From Xylocopilactobacillus apicola (GTDB lineage Bacteria > Bacillota > Bacilli > Lactobacillales > Lactobacillaceae): DNA of 64,000 bases. Below, one piece after another: positions 18,452 through 27,844 of this stretch (the first letter of the stretch is position 1; the number at the start of each line of letters is the position of its first letter). The notes under the pieces are model-generated. The model searched no databases. It was given only the letters and a program-made list of their open reading frames with translations, and was not told where the DNA came from. The stretch is taken from assembly GCF_033095985.1 (NCBI RefSeq), contig NZ_AP026802.1:1116001-1180000 (forward strand). The letters are read 5' to 3'. A program made the translations under genes and the position numbers.

Positions 18452-18707
18452 TATTTAGTACATCCTTCCTTGAAGTTCAGTTCATTAAATCTTTACTTAT
18501 CTAATTTTCTATACTCGACGACTTGCGTCCAACATTCTAAGAACAGACCTTAATAAAGATCATGAAGTTGCCAGTTTTTTATGCGACGACTGAGCGCCAA
18601 AACCTCCTGCGACTTTTGCCAACTTCACGCCTACTTTATCATTAAAAAAAGTAGTGAATAGTTGATTCCGTCGAATCCATCTATCCACTACTAATCTTAG
18701 AATGTTT
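18452..18707 (-). ncRNA. Candidate bridge RNA region of IS110, copy 1
   Basis: The mirror of 48250-48505; see that entry for the structure. In these coordinates the 5' stem-loop is 18650-18692, the target-guide segment GGAGGTTTT reads at 18599-18607, and the donor-guide segment complementary to the element's left end is 18531-18542. The guide pairs with this copy's own flank with two G-T wobbles and no true mismatch over 9 nt. RNA boundaries are not known. Confidence 0.6.
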
Positions 18708-19107
18708 ATTATAAGAATTACGTTTAATTTTTTTAAAACCCTTAATCGAGAAATTTTATCGCTATATTCTGGTTATTAATTGTGCAATAGTAAGAAAGCC
18801 TGGCATCAAATTTTTCGTCGTTTTTCCCTTGAATTATTGACAATTAAGTTTGATAAAAATCTATATATGTAGGACTATCGCAAAAATATAGTCGGGAAAT
18901 TCAATATTTAGGGATGGTAATGATAACTCCAGTAAAAAAATTAAGGCTTGTCCTATGTTAATTTAATCATTGCTTCAGTTTTAAAAGCCATATGCCCAAG
19001 GGTTGGATCGTTTTTTATCTTTTCAGGTCGATGCAAATTGCAGAAATAATTCGAAGATAAATATATTGTATCAATAATTGTAATCTCAATATTCATTAAC
19101 AAAAATT
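18708..19107. other. Intergenic stretch with no recognisable gene
   Basis: About 400 bp of AT-rich DNA between the IS110 left end and the IS3 remnant. I see no open reading frame of note, no RNA gene and no clear terminator. It may be decayed sequence. Confidence 0.6.
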
Positions 19108-19946
19108 AGCTGTGATAGAATACTATCAAACAAGTGGTCAAGGTCTCAGCTTTATTGCCGCTCATTTTGGGATTCATCCATCGCAAGTTCAAAGGTGGAA
19201 TTGTCTCTTTGAAGAACAATCCGCAGGAACCAAAGCACAAGTAGTAAATTCTTTACGGCACTGCTTAAATTAGTAAAATTACCAAGAGCGACATTTTATG
19301 ACCGCCTAAAACGCAACAATAAGTCTGATAAATATCACAAACTTAAAGAATTCATTTGTGTGCATTAAAAGCAGGGTTTAAATGTTCTCCCATGACCATC
19401 AACAGATTAATGGGATCACTAGACTTAGAGGTAACCGTTTATTCTCGTCACAGTAGTAATTATCATTCATACAAGGGAAACATTGGAACGGTAAATGATA
19501 ATATTTTAAATCAGAAGTTTAATGCCAAAGAACCTTATACAGTAATTCATACTGACATCGCACAAGTGAAGCTGAGTAATGGACAATGGGGCTATGTATC
19601 AGCAGTTATTGATGAAGCAAACCAAGAGATCATCGGGACAGTTGTTTCAAGTTAAGCAAACAAAGAACAATTAAGTGCAACATTAGACATGATCAAAAGT
19701 TCTTTACCAGTCGGAGTCGCTCTGATTATACATTCAGATCAAAGGCGGCAGTATCAAAAAAGAATCCAAGCAATGGGACTAACTGCTAGTATGTCATGCA
19801 AGAAAAACTGCTATGATAATGCACCGATGGAAAGTTTCTTTAATCTCATGAAAAGAGAGAGGCTGAACCGCCAGCCGATCGCGGATCTCATTAAACAAAA
19901 TGGCTTAACACCGATTGAGTATCGAGAGAGGAAGCTGGCAGCGTAG
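19108..19946 (+). pseudogene. Decayed IS3-family transposase (IS150-like OrfA and OrfB remnants)
   Basis: Broken coding pieces in order. 19108-19274 encodes an OrfA-like helix-turn-helix (IEYYQTSGQGLSFIAAHFGI, then HPSQVQRW), ending at a stop. A short OrfB start follows (KLPRATFYDRLKRNNKS). The piece 19356-19655 contains the first catalytic Asp region (VIHTDIAQVKLSNGQWGY), and 19689-19946 contains IIHSDQ and the catalytic Glu in NAPMESFFNLMKRE. Stops and frameshifts separate them and much of the HTH and the middle is missing, so the element is inactive. It lies between the IS110 element and adhE. Confidence 0.85.
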
Positions 19947-20041
19947 ACTTTAGGAAAGACAGCAGCCAAATTAACCAAGTTGAAAATGATCTTTATAGGA
20001 AAAGGTCTTATTTAGTGTTTTCAAAAAAACAAATAATAAAA

Positions 20042-20074
20042 AAAGCAAAACCAAAAATTAATTGGTAATGCTTT
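20042..20074 (-). terminator. Probable terminator of adhE
   Basis: On the minus strand an AAAGCA...TGCTTT stem enclosing ACCAA / TTGGT is followed by TTTTTTTATT. It lies about 110 bp past the adhE stop, so the 3' untranslated region would be long. Confidence 0.6.
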
Positions 20075-20182
20075 ATTTTACTTGAATAAAATGATTCACT
20101 TATTTAAACGTTTAATATTTTATAAACCGTCTAACTTTTTTGCTGCACTTCACTCTAGGGGTTTTCATGATTAACCATTTAA

Positions 20183-22870
20183 TTAGAATTGATCAATTAA
20201 TAGTTGTCTAATTTCTTCAAGTTTTGGCTGACGCGGATTAGCTGGCGTACACTGATCGTTGTAAACCAGATCGACTAATTTATCTAAAGCGTTATCAAAA
20301 TCTTTTTTCTTCACTCCGTTACCACTCAGAGTAGTATCAACATCAACTGCTTCACAAAGTTTTTGAATTTCTTTGATTAATGAATCGACTAACTCAGCGT
20401 CGTTTTTACCTTTTAAACCAAGTGAACGAGCAATATCTGCGTAATCTTTTTGAGCCGTGTAGACCTCATAACGCGGAAATGGACTACGTTTAACATTACC
20501 TGTTACCGCGTTAAAGCGAATAACATGCTGCATTGCGATCGAAATTGCCAAACCATGAGGCAAACCAAACTCCCCACCTGTTTTATGTGCAAGTGAGTGA
20601 TTAATTCCAAGAAATGCGTTACCAAAACTCATTCCAGCAAGAGTAGCTGCATAATGCATTTTAACTCGCGCTTCTTCCCCTTCTTTTGTTGGGTTCTGAG
20701 GATCATACTTATAAGAGGTTGCCAAGTTTTCAAAAATCAATTTAATTGCTTCCAACGCCCATGGCCGAGTAAATTCAGATGACATTACTGAAACATAACT
20801 TTCCAATGAATGCGACAAAGCATCGAGTCCAGACCACGCAACAGTTCTCTTTGGTACAGTCATAACTAATTCAGGATCAATAATTGCAATTTGAGGTGTT
20901 AATTCATAGTCAGCGAGCGGATATTTTACGTGAGTTTCATCATCAGTGATTACAGCAAAAGGCGTAACTTCTGAACCAGTTCCAGATGTTGTCGGAATCG
21001 CAACCATTTGACAGTGCTTAGGTTCATCAAATTTAACGATCCGTTTACGAATATCCATAAATTTTTGTTGTAATTCAGTAAACAGCTCTTTTAATCCCGC
21101 CATGTCATCTAAGATGCCTTCATGGTCAAAAGAATATTCATACATATAACGGGCAATTTTCGCAGCATCAAGAGCAGATCCACCACCCAAAGCAATGACT
21201 GTGTCAGGCTTAAATTGAGCCATTTGTTGCGCAATTTCAATTGCTTGCCCAAGAGTCGGATCAGGCTTAATTGTGCCATAAAGTGAAGTCTTAATTGGTT
21301 CCAGTCGTAATTCAAGTTGATCCATAACTTTTTCAACAAAACCAAACTGAACCATTCCTGGATCAGCAACAATAAACGCTCGCTTCATGTTGCTGATATC
21401 TTGTAAGTAGGTAATTGAATTTCTTTCATAATATATATCTTTAGGAATTCTTACCCATTGCGGTCGGTTACGACGACGAGCAACCGTTTTGATATTTAAG
21501 AGATCTGATGTTGATAGATTATGTGACAATGAATTTTTACCCCATGAACCAGTTCCTAATGTTAAGCTTGGACGCATTGCATCGTTATAGAAATCTCCAA
21601 TTCCACCAATTGCATCTGGTTGATTGACTAAAATTCTAGCAGCTCCAATCTTATCTGCGTATTCTTTAACAAATGGATCAACCTGTGAACCGATTTGAAT
21701 AGCTGCATTGTGCCCAGCCCCTTGATAATTTAGCAAACCTTGAACAATTTTAATTCCATCTTCCCGGTCCTTAGCTTTATAAACGGAAAGTAATGGAGTT
21801 AATTTTTCTGACGACAATTTTTCACCAATATTTTTTGAATCAAGTTCAAAAAGCATCACATCTTTATCTTTAGGAAGATTAACGCCTGATTGTTCAGCAA
21901 TCCATTTTGCGGACATCCCTGCTACGGGCCCGTTAACATGATTCGTATCATTGAAAACAAAATCTTCAATCTTCTTATAATCTTTCTTTGGAACTACATA
22001 AGCCCCTAATTCTTCAAGCTTATCCATAAATTCTTTGTAGACTGAGGCCTCAACAATCACTGAATTTTCGGTTGCACAGATCATTCCATTATCAAATCGT
22101 TTAGAGATTAATAAATCTTCAGCTGCTCGTTGAATATTAGCGGTATGATCAACAAAAACGGCTCCATTTCCAGCGCCAACTCCCATCGAAGGATTACCTG
22201 AACTTAATGCTGAATAAACCATCGCTGGGCCACCAGTTGCAATAATCGAAGCAATTCCTGGATTTTTCATCAAAGCAGACGTGGCTTGAATACTTGGTTT
22301 TTCAACCCATAAAATAAAATCTTCAGGCGCACCAGCAGCAACTCCTGCTTCATAAATAATTTGTGCTGCATGTGAAGAACATTTCTGCGCTTGTGGGTGA
22401 AATGCAAAAATAACTGTATTTCTAGTTTTGGCTGCAATCAAAGATTTAAAAATGGTTGTTGAAGTTGGATTTGTAGTAGGAGTTACTGCGGCCAAAATCC
22501 CTAAAGGAGCTGCAATTTGAACTTGCCCCTTGACAGGATCTTCACTAACTACCCCGACGGTTTTATCGTTTTTAATTGCGTTGTAAATTGATTCTGAGGC
22601 AAAACGATTCTTTGTATCCTTGTCCTCTACTACGCCTCGTCCAGTCTCTTCGTATGCTTCATGAGCCAAGCTTAGTGAATTTTCACTAGCTGCTAAAGCC
22701 ATCGCAGCAACAATTTTGTCAACTTGTTCTTGACTATAAGTTGCAAATATTGCTTCAGCTTTCTTACTTCGATCAACTAGTTTTTGGATCTGAGCTTGGG
22801 CCTCTTTTTCAAGTTTAGCTTTATCAGCTTCAGTTAAAACTTTTTTTGGAGCACGCTTAGTTGTATCCAT
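20183..22870 (-). CDS. adhE: Bifunctional acetaldehyde-CoA/alcohol dehydrogenase
   Basis: An 895-residue AdhE that reduces acetyl-CoA to acetaldehyde and then ethanol, regenerating NAD+. The N-terminal aldehyde dehydrogenase half (about 1-440) has the catalytic Cys in NGMICATENSV. The C-terminal iron-dependent alcohol dehydrogenase half (about 470-895) has ALGGGSALDAAKIARY and the metal-binding HSLAHKTGGEFGLPHG. The length is complete. It stands alone with its own promoter and terminator beside the insertion-sequence patch. AdhE polymerises into spirosomes in other bacteria, which cannot be judged here. Confidence 0.97.
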   Translation of the reverse strand: MDTTKRAPKKVLTEADKAKLEKEAQAQIQKLVDRSKKAEAIFATYSQEQVDKIVAAMALAASENSLSLAHEAYEETGRGVVEDKDTKNRFASESIYNAIKNDKTVGVVSEDPVKGQVQIAAPLGILAAVTPTTNPTSTTIFKSLIAAKTRNTVIFAFHPQAQKCSSHAAQIIYEAGVAAGAPEDFILWVEKPSIQATSALMKNPGIASIIATGGPAMVYSALSSGNPSMGVGAGNGAVFVDHTANIQRAAEDLLISKRFDNGMICATENSVIVEASVYKEFMDKLEELGAYVVPKKDYKKIEDFVFNDTNHVNGPVAGMSAKWIAEQSGVNLPKDKDVMLFELDSKNIGEKLSSEKLTPLLSVYKAKDREDGIKIVQGLLNYQGAGHNAAIQIGSQVDPFVKEYADKIGAARILVNQPDAIGGIGDFYNDAMRPSLTLGTGSWGKNSLSHNLSTSDLLNIKTVARRRNRPQWVRIPKDIYYERNSITYLQDISNMKRAFIVADPGMVQFGFVEKVMDQLELRLEPIKTSLYGTIKPDPTLGQAIEIAQQMAQFKPDTVIALGGGSALDAAKIARYMYEYSFDHEGILDDMAGLKELFTELQQKFMDIRKRIVKFDEPKHCQMVAIPTTSGTGSEVTPFAVITDDETHVKYPLADYELTPQIAIIDPELVMTVPKRTVAWSGLDALSHSLESYVSVMSSEFTRPWALEAIKLIFENLATSYKYDPQNPTKEGEEARVKMHYAATLAGMSFGNAFLGINHSLAHKTGGEFGLPHGLAISIAMQHVIRFNAVTGNVKRSPFPRYEVYTAQKDYADIARSLGLKGKNDAELVDSLIKEIQKLCEAVDVDTTLSGNGVKKKDFDNALDKLVDLVYNDQCTPANPRQPKLEEIRQLLIDQF

Positions 22871-22901
22871 TAATATTACCCCTCATTTTTTTTACTCAGT
22901 C

Positions 22902-22930
22902 ATTATACTAGTTTTTAAAATGATTTACAA
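22902..22930 (-). promoter_or_regulatory. Predicted promoter of adhE
   Basis: On the minus strand, TTGTAA (22925-22930), a 17-bp spacer, and a perfect TATAAT (22902-22907), about 30 bp upstream of the ATG. I found no convincing Rex operator. A sequence about 75 bp upstream (near 22980, TGCACTCGTTTC on the plus strand) is only a poor match to a cre site. Confidence 0.65.
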
Positions 22931-23017
22931 TTTTAAAATGCAAAAAAGGTCAATATTTTAAAAGTTTTTTATGATTCTTTGCACTCGTTTCACGATTTTT
23001 TTTAAAATTTTAAAAAA

Positions 23018-23491
23018 TTATTTGTGATACTGGCGGTGATTATTGATCATTAGTGCCCGATAAATTTGTTCACAAAGGACTAAACGGAACAATTGGTGAG
23101 GAAAAGTCATTTTTCCAAAAGAGATTGCCAGATCTCGTTGAAAATTGTCTGGTAATCCATAAGAACCACCAATGATGAAGTCAATAGTAGAAGAGGTTAA
23201 TTCAATTTTGGAGATTTCTTTAGCGAATTCAATTGAGCTTAATTGTTTTCCTTGAATCATATTAGCAATCACGTATTCACCAGGTTTAATCTGTTCGTTA
23301 ATTCTTAAGGCCTCCTGTTCAACGATTTTTTTAATTTGCTGTTCTCCCGGGGTCCCGTTAAACTTTTCTTCACTGACTGTAATTAATTCAGTTTTAGCGA
23401 AAATTTGCATTCTTTTTTGATACTCATCGATTCCTGCTTGAAAATATTTTTCCTTAATTTTTCCAACCGCAATAATTTTTATTTTTAACAT
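23018..23491 (-). CDS. rlmH: 23S rRNA (pseudouridine-1915-N3)-methyltransferase RlmH
   Basis: A 157-residue SPOUT-class methyltransferase that modifies helix 69 of 23S rRNA. It begins LKIKIIAVGKIKEKYF and has the SAM-binding knot IDFIIGGSYGLPD and the C-terminal MTFPHQLFRLVLCEQIYRA. Length and motifs match the family. It is the last gene of the wal region, separated from htrA by a terminator. Confidence 0.96.
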   Translation of the reverse strand: MLKIKIIAVGKIKEKYFQAGIDEYQKRMQIFAKTELITVSEEKFNGTPGEQQIKKIVEQEALRINEQIKPGEYVIANMIQGKQLSSIEFAKEISKIELTSSTIDFIIGGSYGLPDNFQRDLAISFGKMTFPHQLFRLVLCEQIYRALMINNHRQYHK

Positions 23492-23503
23492 TTGTGCTCC
23501 TAC

Positions 23504-23528
23504 AAAAAAAAGGCAATTAGCCTTTTTT
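23504..23528 (-). terminator. Terminator between htrA and rlmH
   Basis: An AAAAAAGGC / GCCTTTTTT stem with a 5-nt loop, followed by Ts on the minus strand, directly after the htrA stop. Partial read-through into rlmH is possible because rlmH has little promoter space. Confidence 0.8.
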
Positions 23529-23532
23529 ATTA

Positions 23533-24858
23533 TTAGTTATTTTGCCCTTGCTTGGTGGTTATTTCTTGTTTAGCCGTTTCTGTTAGTTTGACCTTCAGAT
23601 CCATCTTTTCACTACCACGGTAAACACTCAAAGTAATCGTGTCACCAATTTGATATTTGAATAATTGGGTTCGTAAATCAACAACAGTGTCAACTTTTTT
23701 ACCGTCAATTTGATAAATAACATCGTATTGTTTAACCCCACCTTTAGCAGCCGGAGAATTATCAGTTAATGAAACAACTACAACTCCAGTTTTAACAGAA
23801 GATGGTAAGTGAAGGACTGAAGATTGTTGCGTTGATGAAACGTCTGAAAGATCAACAGGCGATACACCTAAAGCTGGTCTTGCAACTTTTCCATTCTTTT
23901 CTAATTGATTAACGATTTGAACAACTTCGCTACTAGGAATTGCAAAGCCCATCCCTTCAACAGAAGTGCTACTTGAACTACCAGATAATTTCATCGAAGT
24001 AATCCCAATAACCTGACCGCCGATATTAATTAAGGCGCCGCCTGAATTACCTGGATTGATAGCTGCATCTGTTTGGATAACTGTTGCTTGACCAGTTGTT
24101 TGACCAGTATCTTCATCACTAACATCGATTGTTCTGGATTTAGCTGAAACTATTCCTTGAGTTACGGAAGTTGCAAATTTACTCCCCATCGGTGAACCAA
24201 TCGCAAGGACTTTTTGTCCAGGACTAATGGCATTGGAATCGCCAAATGACGCAACTGTTTTAACTTTTGCTGCATCAATCTGTAAAACAGCTAGATCGGT
24301 TACCGAATCAGTTCCAAGCAGTTTAGCATTAACTTTAGAACCATCACTAAGTAAAACTTCAAGCTTATCCGATCCGGCAACTACGTGATTATTAGTAACT
24401 ACAAATGCTTGTCCATTGCTTTTTTGATAAATTACCCCAGAACCTTCACTAGATTCTTGTAAGCTGCCAGAATTATTACCGGACGAATTTCCCCTTTGAC
24501 TACCGAAAATTCCGCCGAAAAGACTACTAGTTGGTTGTTGCTTTTGTAAATTTATGACAGAAACAACTGCATCTTTTACTTTGTTAAAGGCCTTTTCTGA
24601 ATCAGAATTTTCTTTAACAACAACATTGCTAATTTTTGTTGGTTGGGTAGTAGCGCCAGTTGTTGTTTTGATGGTCTGGTTTTTATTATTCATCAAATGA
24701 ACAACAGCCCCACCAATTCCACCACCTAACAAAGCTGCAATGACGACAACTAGAGTCAGCGTTTTAATCCCGACTCCTCCTTTGGATTTTTTTTGTTGCT
24801 TCGAGAATTCATTATTTTCAGAGTTCAAATTGTTATTGCTTTGATAATTATTATCCAT
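23533..24858 (-). CDS. htrA: HtrA-like membrane-anchored serine protease
   Basis: A 441-residue DegP/HtrA surface protease for protein quality control. It has a cytoplasmic N-terminus rich in Asn and Lys, one transmembrane helix (about 31-55), and a Gly/Ser/Asn-rich linker. A trypsin-like domain follows with catalytic triad H158 (TNNHVVAG), D188 (VTDLAVLQI) and S272 (NPGNSGGALI). One PDZ domain occupies about 335-430. The gene follows walJ in the standard Firmicute order. Confidence 0.96.
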   Translation of the reverse strand: MDNNYQSNNNLNSENNEFSKQQKKSKGGVGIKTLTLVVVIAALLGGGIGGAVVHLMNNKNQTIKTTTGATTQPTKISNVVVKENSDSEKAFNKVKDAVVSVINLQKQQPTSSLFGGIFGSQRGNSSGNNSGSLQESSEGSGVIYQKSNGQAFVVTNNHVVAGSDKLEVLLSDGSKVNAKLLGTDSVTDLAVLQIDAAKVKTVASFGDSNAISPGQKVLAIGSPMGSKFATSVTQGIVSAKSRTIDVSDEDTGQTTGQATVIQTDAAINPGNSGGALINIGGQVIGITSMKLSGSSSSTSVEGMGFAIPSSEVVQIVNQLEKNGKVARPALGVSPVDLSDVSSTQQSSVLHLPSSVKTGVVVVSLTDNSPAAKGGVKQYDVIYQIDGKKVDTVVDLRTQLFKYQIGDTITLSVYRGSEKMDLKVKLTETAKQEITTKQGQNN

Positions 24859-24949
24859 CTTGAACTAGCTCCTTATTGATTTTCAAAATTAATCTTAGTT
24901 TGTATTTTTGAAATTATTATGAAATTTCTTAATAGTTTTACCGAAAAAC

Positions 24950-25741
24950 TTAAACCTCTAACAAATCGGTTGGATTTTCTGGATCAGTATCTAAAATCTC
25001 AAAATCGTGATTAACCGCAAATCCGTCATCAATCAAGATATTTTCAACGGTAATACGGGCTAATGGTTTCATGTTGTTTTCCGGCGATAGGTGTCCTAGA
25101 AAAATTTTTTTAGTTTCTAGGCCAATTAGATCGGCCAGCGCTTCCCCACTTTCATCATTTGATAGATGTCCGCGATCGCTTAATATTCGTTGTTTTAATG
25201 GCCAGGGATAAAGTCCCATTCTAAGCATCTCCAAATCGTGATTGCTTTCAAATAGAAACATATCGGCGTTACGAATTTGATATTTTATTTTATCTGAAAC
25301 ATATCCTGTGTCAGTTAATATGGCAAATGATTTGTTATCACAATGGAATTGATAAAATTGAGGCAAAATTGCATCATGTGATACGCCAAAACTTTCAACA
25401 TCAATATCGCCAATTGAAATCGTTTGTCCTGGTTCGAAATCAATCAATTGGTCGGCCGGAATTTCTCCCACTTTAGTTGCCATAACCTGCATAGTTTTAA
25501 GATTTGCATAGATTAATAAATTGGGATAACGTCTGGCAAGAACCCCCACTCCGCGAACATGATCACTGTGTTCGTGAGTGACAAATAGATGATTAACATC
25601 GTTCATTGACCTCCCTATTTTTCCAAGAGCATTTTGAATCTTCTTTGCCGAAAGACCTGCATCAACTAAAATCTTTTCTTTCTTACTTTCAATATATGTT
25701 GCATTACCTTTACTAGAACTTGCTAAAATACTAACAAACAT
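24950..25741 (-). CDS. walJ: Metallo-beta-lactamase-fold hydrolase WalJ (YycJ/VicX)
   Basis: About 263 residues with the metallo-beta-lactamase signature THEHSDHV and downstream ligands in LTDTGY and LGHLS. Family members act as DNA exonuclease-like enzymes linked to the wal operon. I use ATG 25741 (MFVSILASSSKGNATYI), preceded by GAAGGA at 5 nt. The upstream in-frame TTG (25753) overlaps that ribosome binding site. The gene starts 16 bp after yycI. Confidence 0.93.
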   Translation of the reverse strand: MFVSILASSSKGNATYIESKKEKILVDAGLSAKKIQNALGKIGRSMNDVNHLFVTHEHSDHVRGVGVLARRYPNLLIYANLKTMQVMATKVGEIPADQLIDFEPGQTISIGDIDVESFGVSHDAILPQFYQFHCDNKSFAILTDTGYVSDKIKYQIRNADMFLFESNHDLEMLRMGLYPWPLKQRILSDRGHLSNDESGEALADLIGLETKKIFLGHLSPENNMKPLARITVENILIDDGFAVNHDFEILDTDPENPTDLLEV

Positions 25742-25757
25742 TTTTTCCTTCAATCAA

Positions 25758-26537
25758 TTAAAAACTCGCTTTCCAAAGAGCACCGGTAAAGGCATTTATC
25801 TTTTCAATTGTAATATTTTTGGTTCTTTTATTTTGTAGTGCGATGTACCATGTTGGAACATAAACTGAAACGTTATTTGCTTCAAGCATCCACGAATAAG
25901 CTAGCTGGCGCCACAAAATTCGAGTATTATTTGGAATTTCATTTAACGTATATAATTTTACAATTGCTTCTTCTTCCGACATAATTGTTTCAAATTCTTT
26001 AGATTCACTTAAACTATCGATGTGTGAAATTAAATAATCAGAAATAACATTTCCTTTAAGATCAAAAGACAGTTGCCCATTTAGATCATAAAACAGATTC
26101 TTTTGAAATTTCTGGACAAAAACAAAATGTTTATCTGAACTTAGATCTTTGCTATAAACGTAATCTTGCGCATGGTTTATTTCACTATTATTCTCGATAA
26201 ACTTCTTTAAGTCCTCCACTGGATTCTTTTTAGAAATTGTAATAGGAGTTTTAAGAGTAACTTTTTTCTGCAAAAGATTTGTTGCAGCTGAATCTTTCTC
26301 GTTATTATTAGCACCTGTATGAGAATATGATAATAAGTAGCCTTTTTGTTTCCTGGTCGAAGAAACCTTTGGAACTGAAATGTTATCTTTACGCATTTCG
26401 TTAATGGCATCAGTGACTGTGGTCTCTTTCTCTGAATTTGACTGCACATTAACGGTTTGCTGATAGTTAAAGAAGAGGAAAATGTCTAAGAAAAAGAAAA
26501 CAAATATAAAAAGGATTTCGATTCTTTTAAAGTTCAT
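25758..26537 (-). CDS. yycI: WalRK regulatory membrane protein YycI
   Basis: A 259-residue protein with an N-terminal transmembrane helix (about 7-25) and an extracytoplasmic domain ending in the YycI-type WYIALQNKRTKNITIEKINAFTG. YycI and YycH modulate the WalK sensor kinase at the membrane. The start ATG overlaps the yycH stop as TAATG, indicating tight translational coupling. Confidence 0.9.
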   Translation of the reverse strand: MNFKRIEILFIFVFFFLDIFLFFNYQQTVNVQSNSEKETTVTDAINEMRKDNISVPKVSSTRKQKGYLLSYSHTGANNNEKDSAATNLLQKKVTLKTPITISKKNPVEDLKKFIENNSEINHAQDYVYSKDLSSDKHFVFVQKFQKNLFYDLNGQLSFDLKGNVISDYLISHIDSLSESKEFETIMSEEEAIVKLYTLNEIPNNTRILWRQLAYSWMLEANNVSVYVPTWYIALQNKRTKNITIEKINAFTGALWKASF

Positions 26538-27844
26538 TAGCTGCCTCCTAAATTCTGATTAAGAATTGTTGCAGCCGCACGGTATGTTCCATTCAATTTA
26601 ACAAAATATTGTGGTAATAAATCGACTACTTCAGTACTCTCACGATTTTTAACCATTGAATACCCAATTTGAATATCTTGAATATCTTTGGTTGCAATAC
26701 CCTTACGGTTTAACTTTTCAATTAAGGTATCAGTTTCTTCAAGCATTCTACTGTTTTGTGACGTAGAAATTGGAACTTCTAAAGTTGAATTTGCAAAGTA
26801 CAATGATTCAGACGTTTTGCCCCACGAAAGAGAAATATCTCCATTTTTTTGACTAAAAAATACTGGAAATCCATCAATATAACTACGAAAAACCACCCGA
26901 TTATGTTCTGGATTTGAAAAATATCGAAAACTATTAAAAGGATTGCCAATAATCTGCATAACTCCTTTACTTAAATTTAATAGAGAAGTCAAATCATGAG
27001 GAACGTCTTTTTCTTCTAGATGGTAATCAACGAAATGAACGGTACCCGTTTTATTATCAATTGTTAGTGTTTTGGTCAATCCTTTTTTGTAAGTATTAGT
27101 CTTGCTATCAAAAGTTAGTCCGGCCGAACCATCGTTGGACATAAAGCTAGATACGTAGTAACTATCATCTAAGGTTTTAATCAAATACGTATAAGACTTT
27201 AATGGAACAGGACTTTGAAAAAGCGTGATAAAATTGTCATGAGATTTTCGCTCTTTAATTAAAATCCGATTTTTAGCATTTTTGGCAAGAGAAAAAATTT
27301 TGTCAGTCTCTAAATTAAGGCTTGAATAATAATATTTCCTCGTTTTGTCATTAGCAAAATAGATTTCACATTCAATTGGAGAAACTTCAGCAATAATAAT
27401 CCGATTAGCGGGAAATTCTCCAATGTCTTTGTCAAATTTAAAGCCAAAGACCTGAGCTAAAATCTTGATACTTAAAGGAGATTGATAATAGAGTTGAACG
27501 CTATTGTTATTATCAATAATCGATTCGTAATGTTTATTGGTATCGACATTATAAGCTGATAATTTTTTTAAATTTAAATTCTTTAAGCGTCGTTTGACTT
27601 CAGCTGTAACTTCGTTTGTTCGGCCAGGGATTAAGTTTTTGTTGCTATCTTGATCAACGTAGAAAATTTTAATAGGAGTATAAAGATTTGTTAAATTACG
27701 TGAGTAGTCAACTTGTGTCATATTCTTACTTGAAATAACCGCATTTTTTCTTAATCCGCCATTGTTGGTCCAGATAATGAAGGACAAATAGAAACTAAGA
27801 AATATCAAAACGGTTAAGGAGATTCTAATAAAAATTTTATGCAT
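26537..27844 (-). CDS. yycH: WalRK regulatory membrane protein YycH
   Basis: About 435 residues from the ATG at 27844 ([16 protein letters not shown]), which has GGGAGG upstream. The longer in-frame reading to 27901 lies inside walK and is not used. There is one N-terminal transmembrane helix and a large outer domain. It overlaps the walK stop by 8 bp. YycH works with YycI to control WalK; the family is identified by its place in the operon and its overall layout more than by short motifs. Confidence 0.88.
   Translation of the reverse strand: MHKIFIRISLTVLIFLSFYLSFIIWTNNGGLRKNAVISSKNMTQVDYSRNLTNLYTPIKIFYVDQDSNKNLIPGRTNEVTAEVKRRLKNLNLKKLSAYNVDTNKHYESIIDNNNSVQLYYQSPLSIKILAQVFGFKFDKDIGEFPANRIIIAEVSPIECEIYFANDKTRKYYYSSLNLETDKIFSLAKNAKNRILIKERKSHDNFITLFQSPVPLKSYTYLIKTLDDSYYVSSFMSNDGSAGLTFDSKTNTYKKGLTKTLTIDNKTGTVHFVDYHLEEKDVPHDLTSLLNLSKGVMQIIGNPFNSFRYFSNPEHNRVVFRSYIDGFPVFFSQKNGDISLSWGKTSESLYFANSTLEVPISTSQNSRMLEETDTLIEKLNRKGIATKDIQDIQIGYSMVKNRESTEVVDLLPQYFVKLNGTYRAAATILNQNLGGS

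Larger units (their letters stand above)
16873..18707 (-). mobile_element. IS110-family insertion sequence, copy 1
   Basis: A 1,835-bp segment whose reverse complement matches 48250-50084 wherever I compared the two, including both ends and the identical 404-residue recombinase. Read in recombinase orientation it has a left end at AACATTCTAAGA, 256 bp of structured upstream DNA, the recombinase (17237-18451), and 364 bp of non-coding 3' DNA ending ...CTAATCGTAGAAAAAC. The ends are defined by where the copies diverge: at 16872 (A here against G in copy 2) and 18708 (A against T). Terminal inverted repeats are not evident, as expected for IS110. No target duplication flanks this copy. Confidence 0.9.

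Noticed and set aside
18708-19107. A further gene or IS fragment between the two insertion sequences
   Set aside because: All frames are broken by stops and no recognisable motif was found.
22975-22995. A cre site upstream of adhE
   Set aside because: TGCACTCGTTTCAC misses the terminal CA pair of the consensus; too weak to call.
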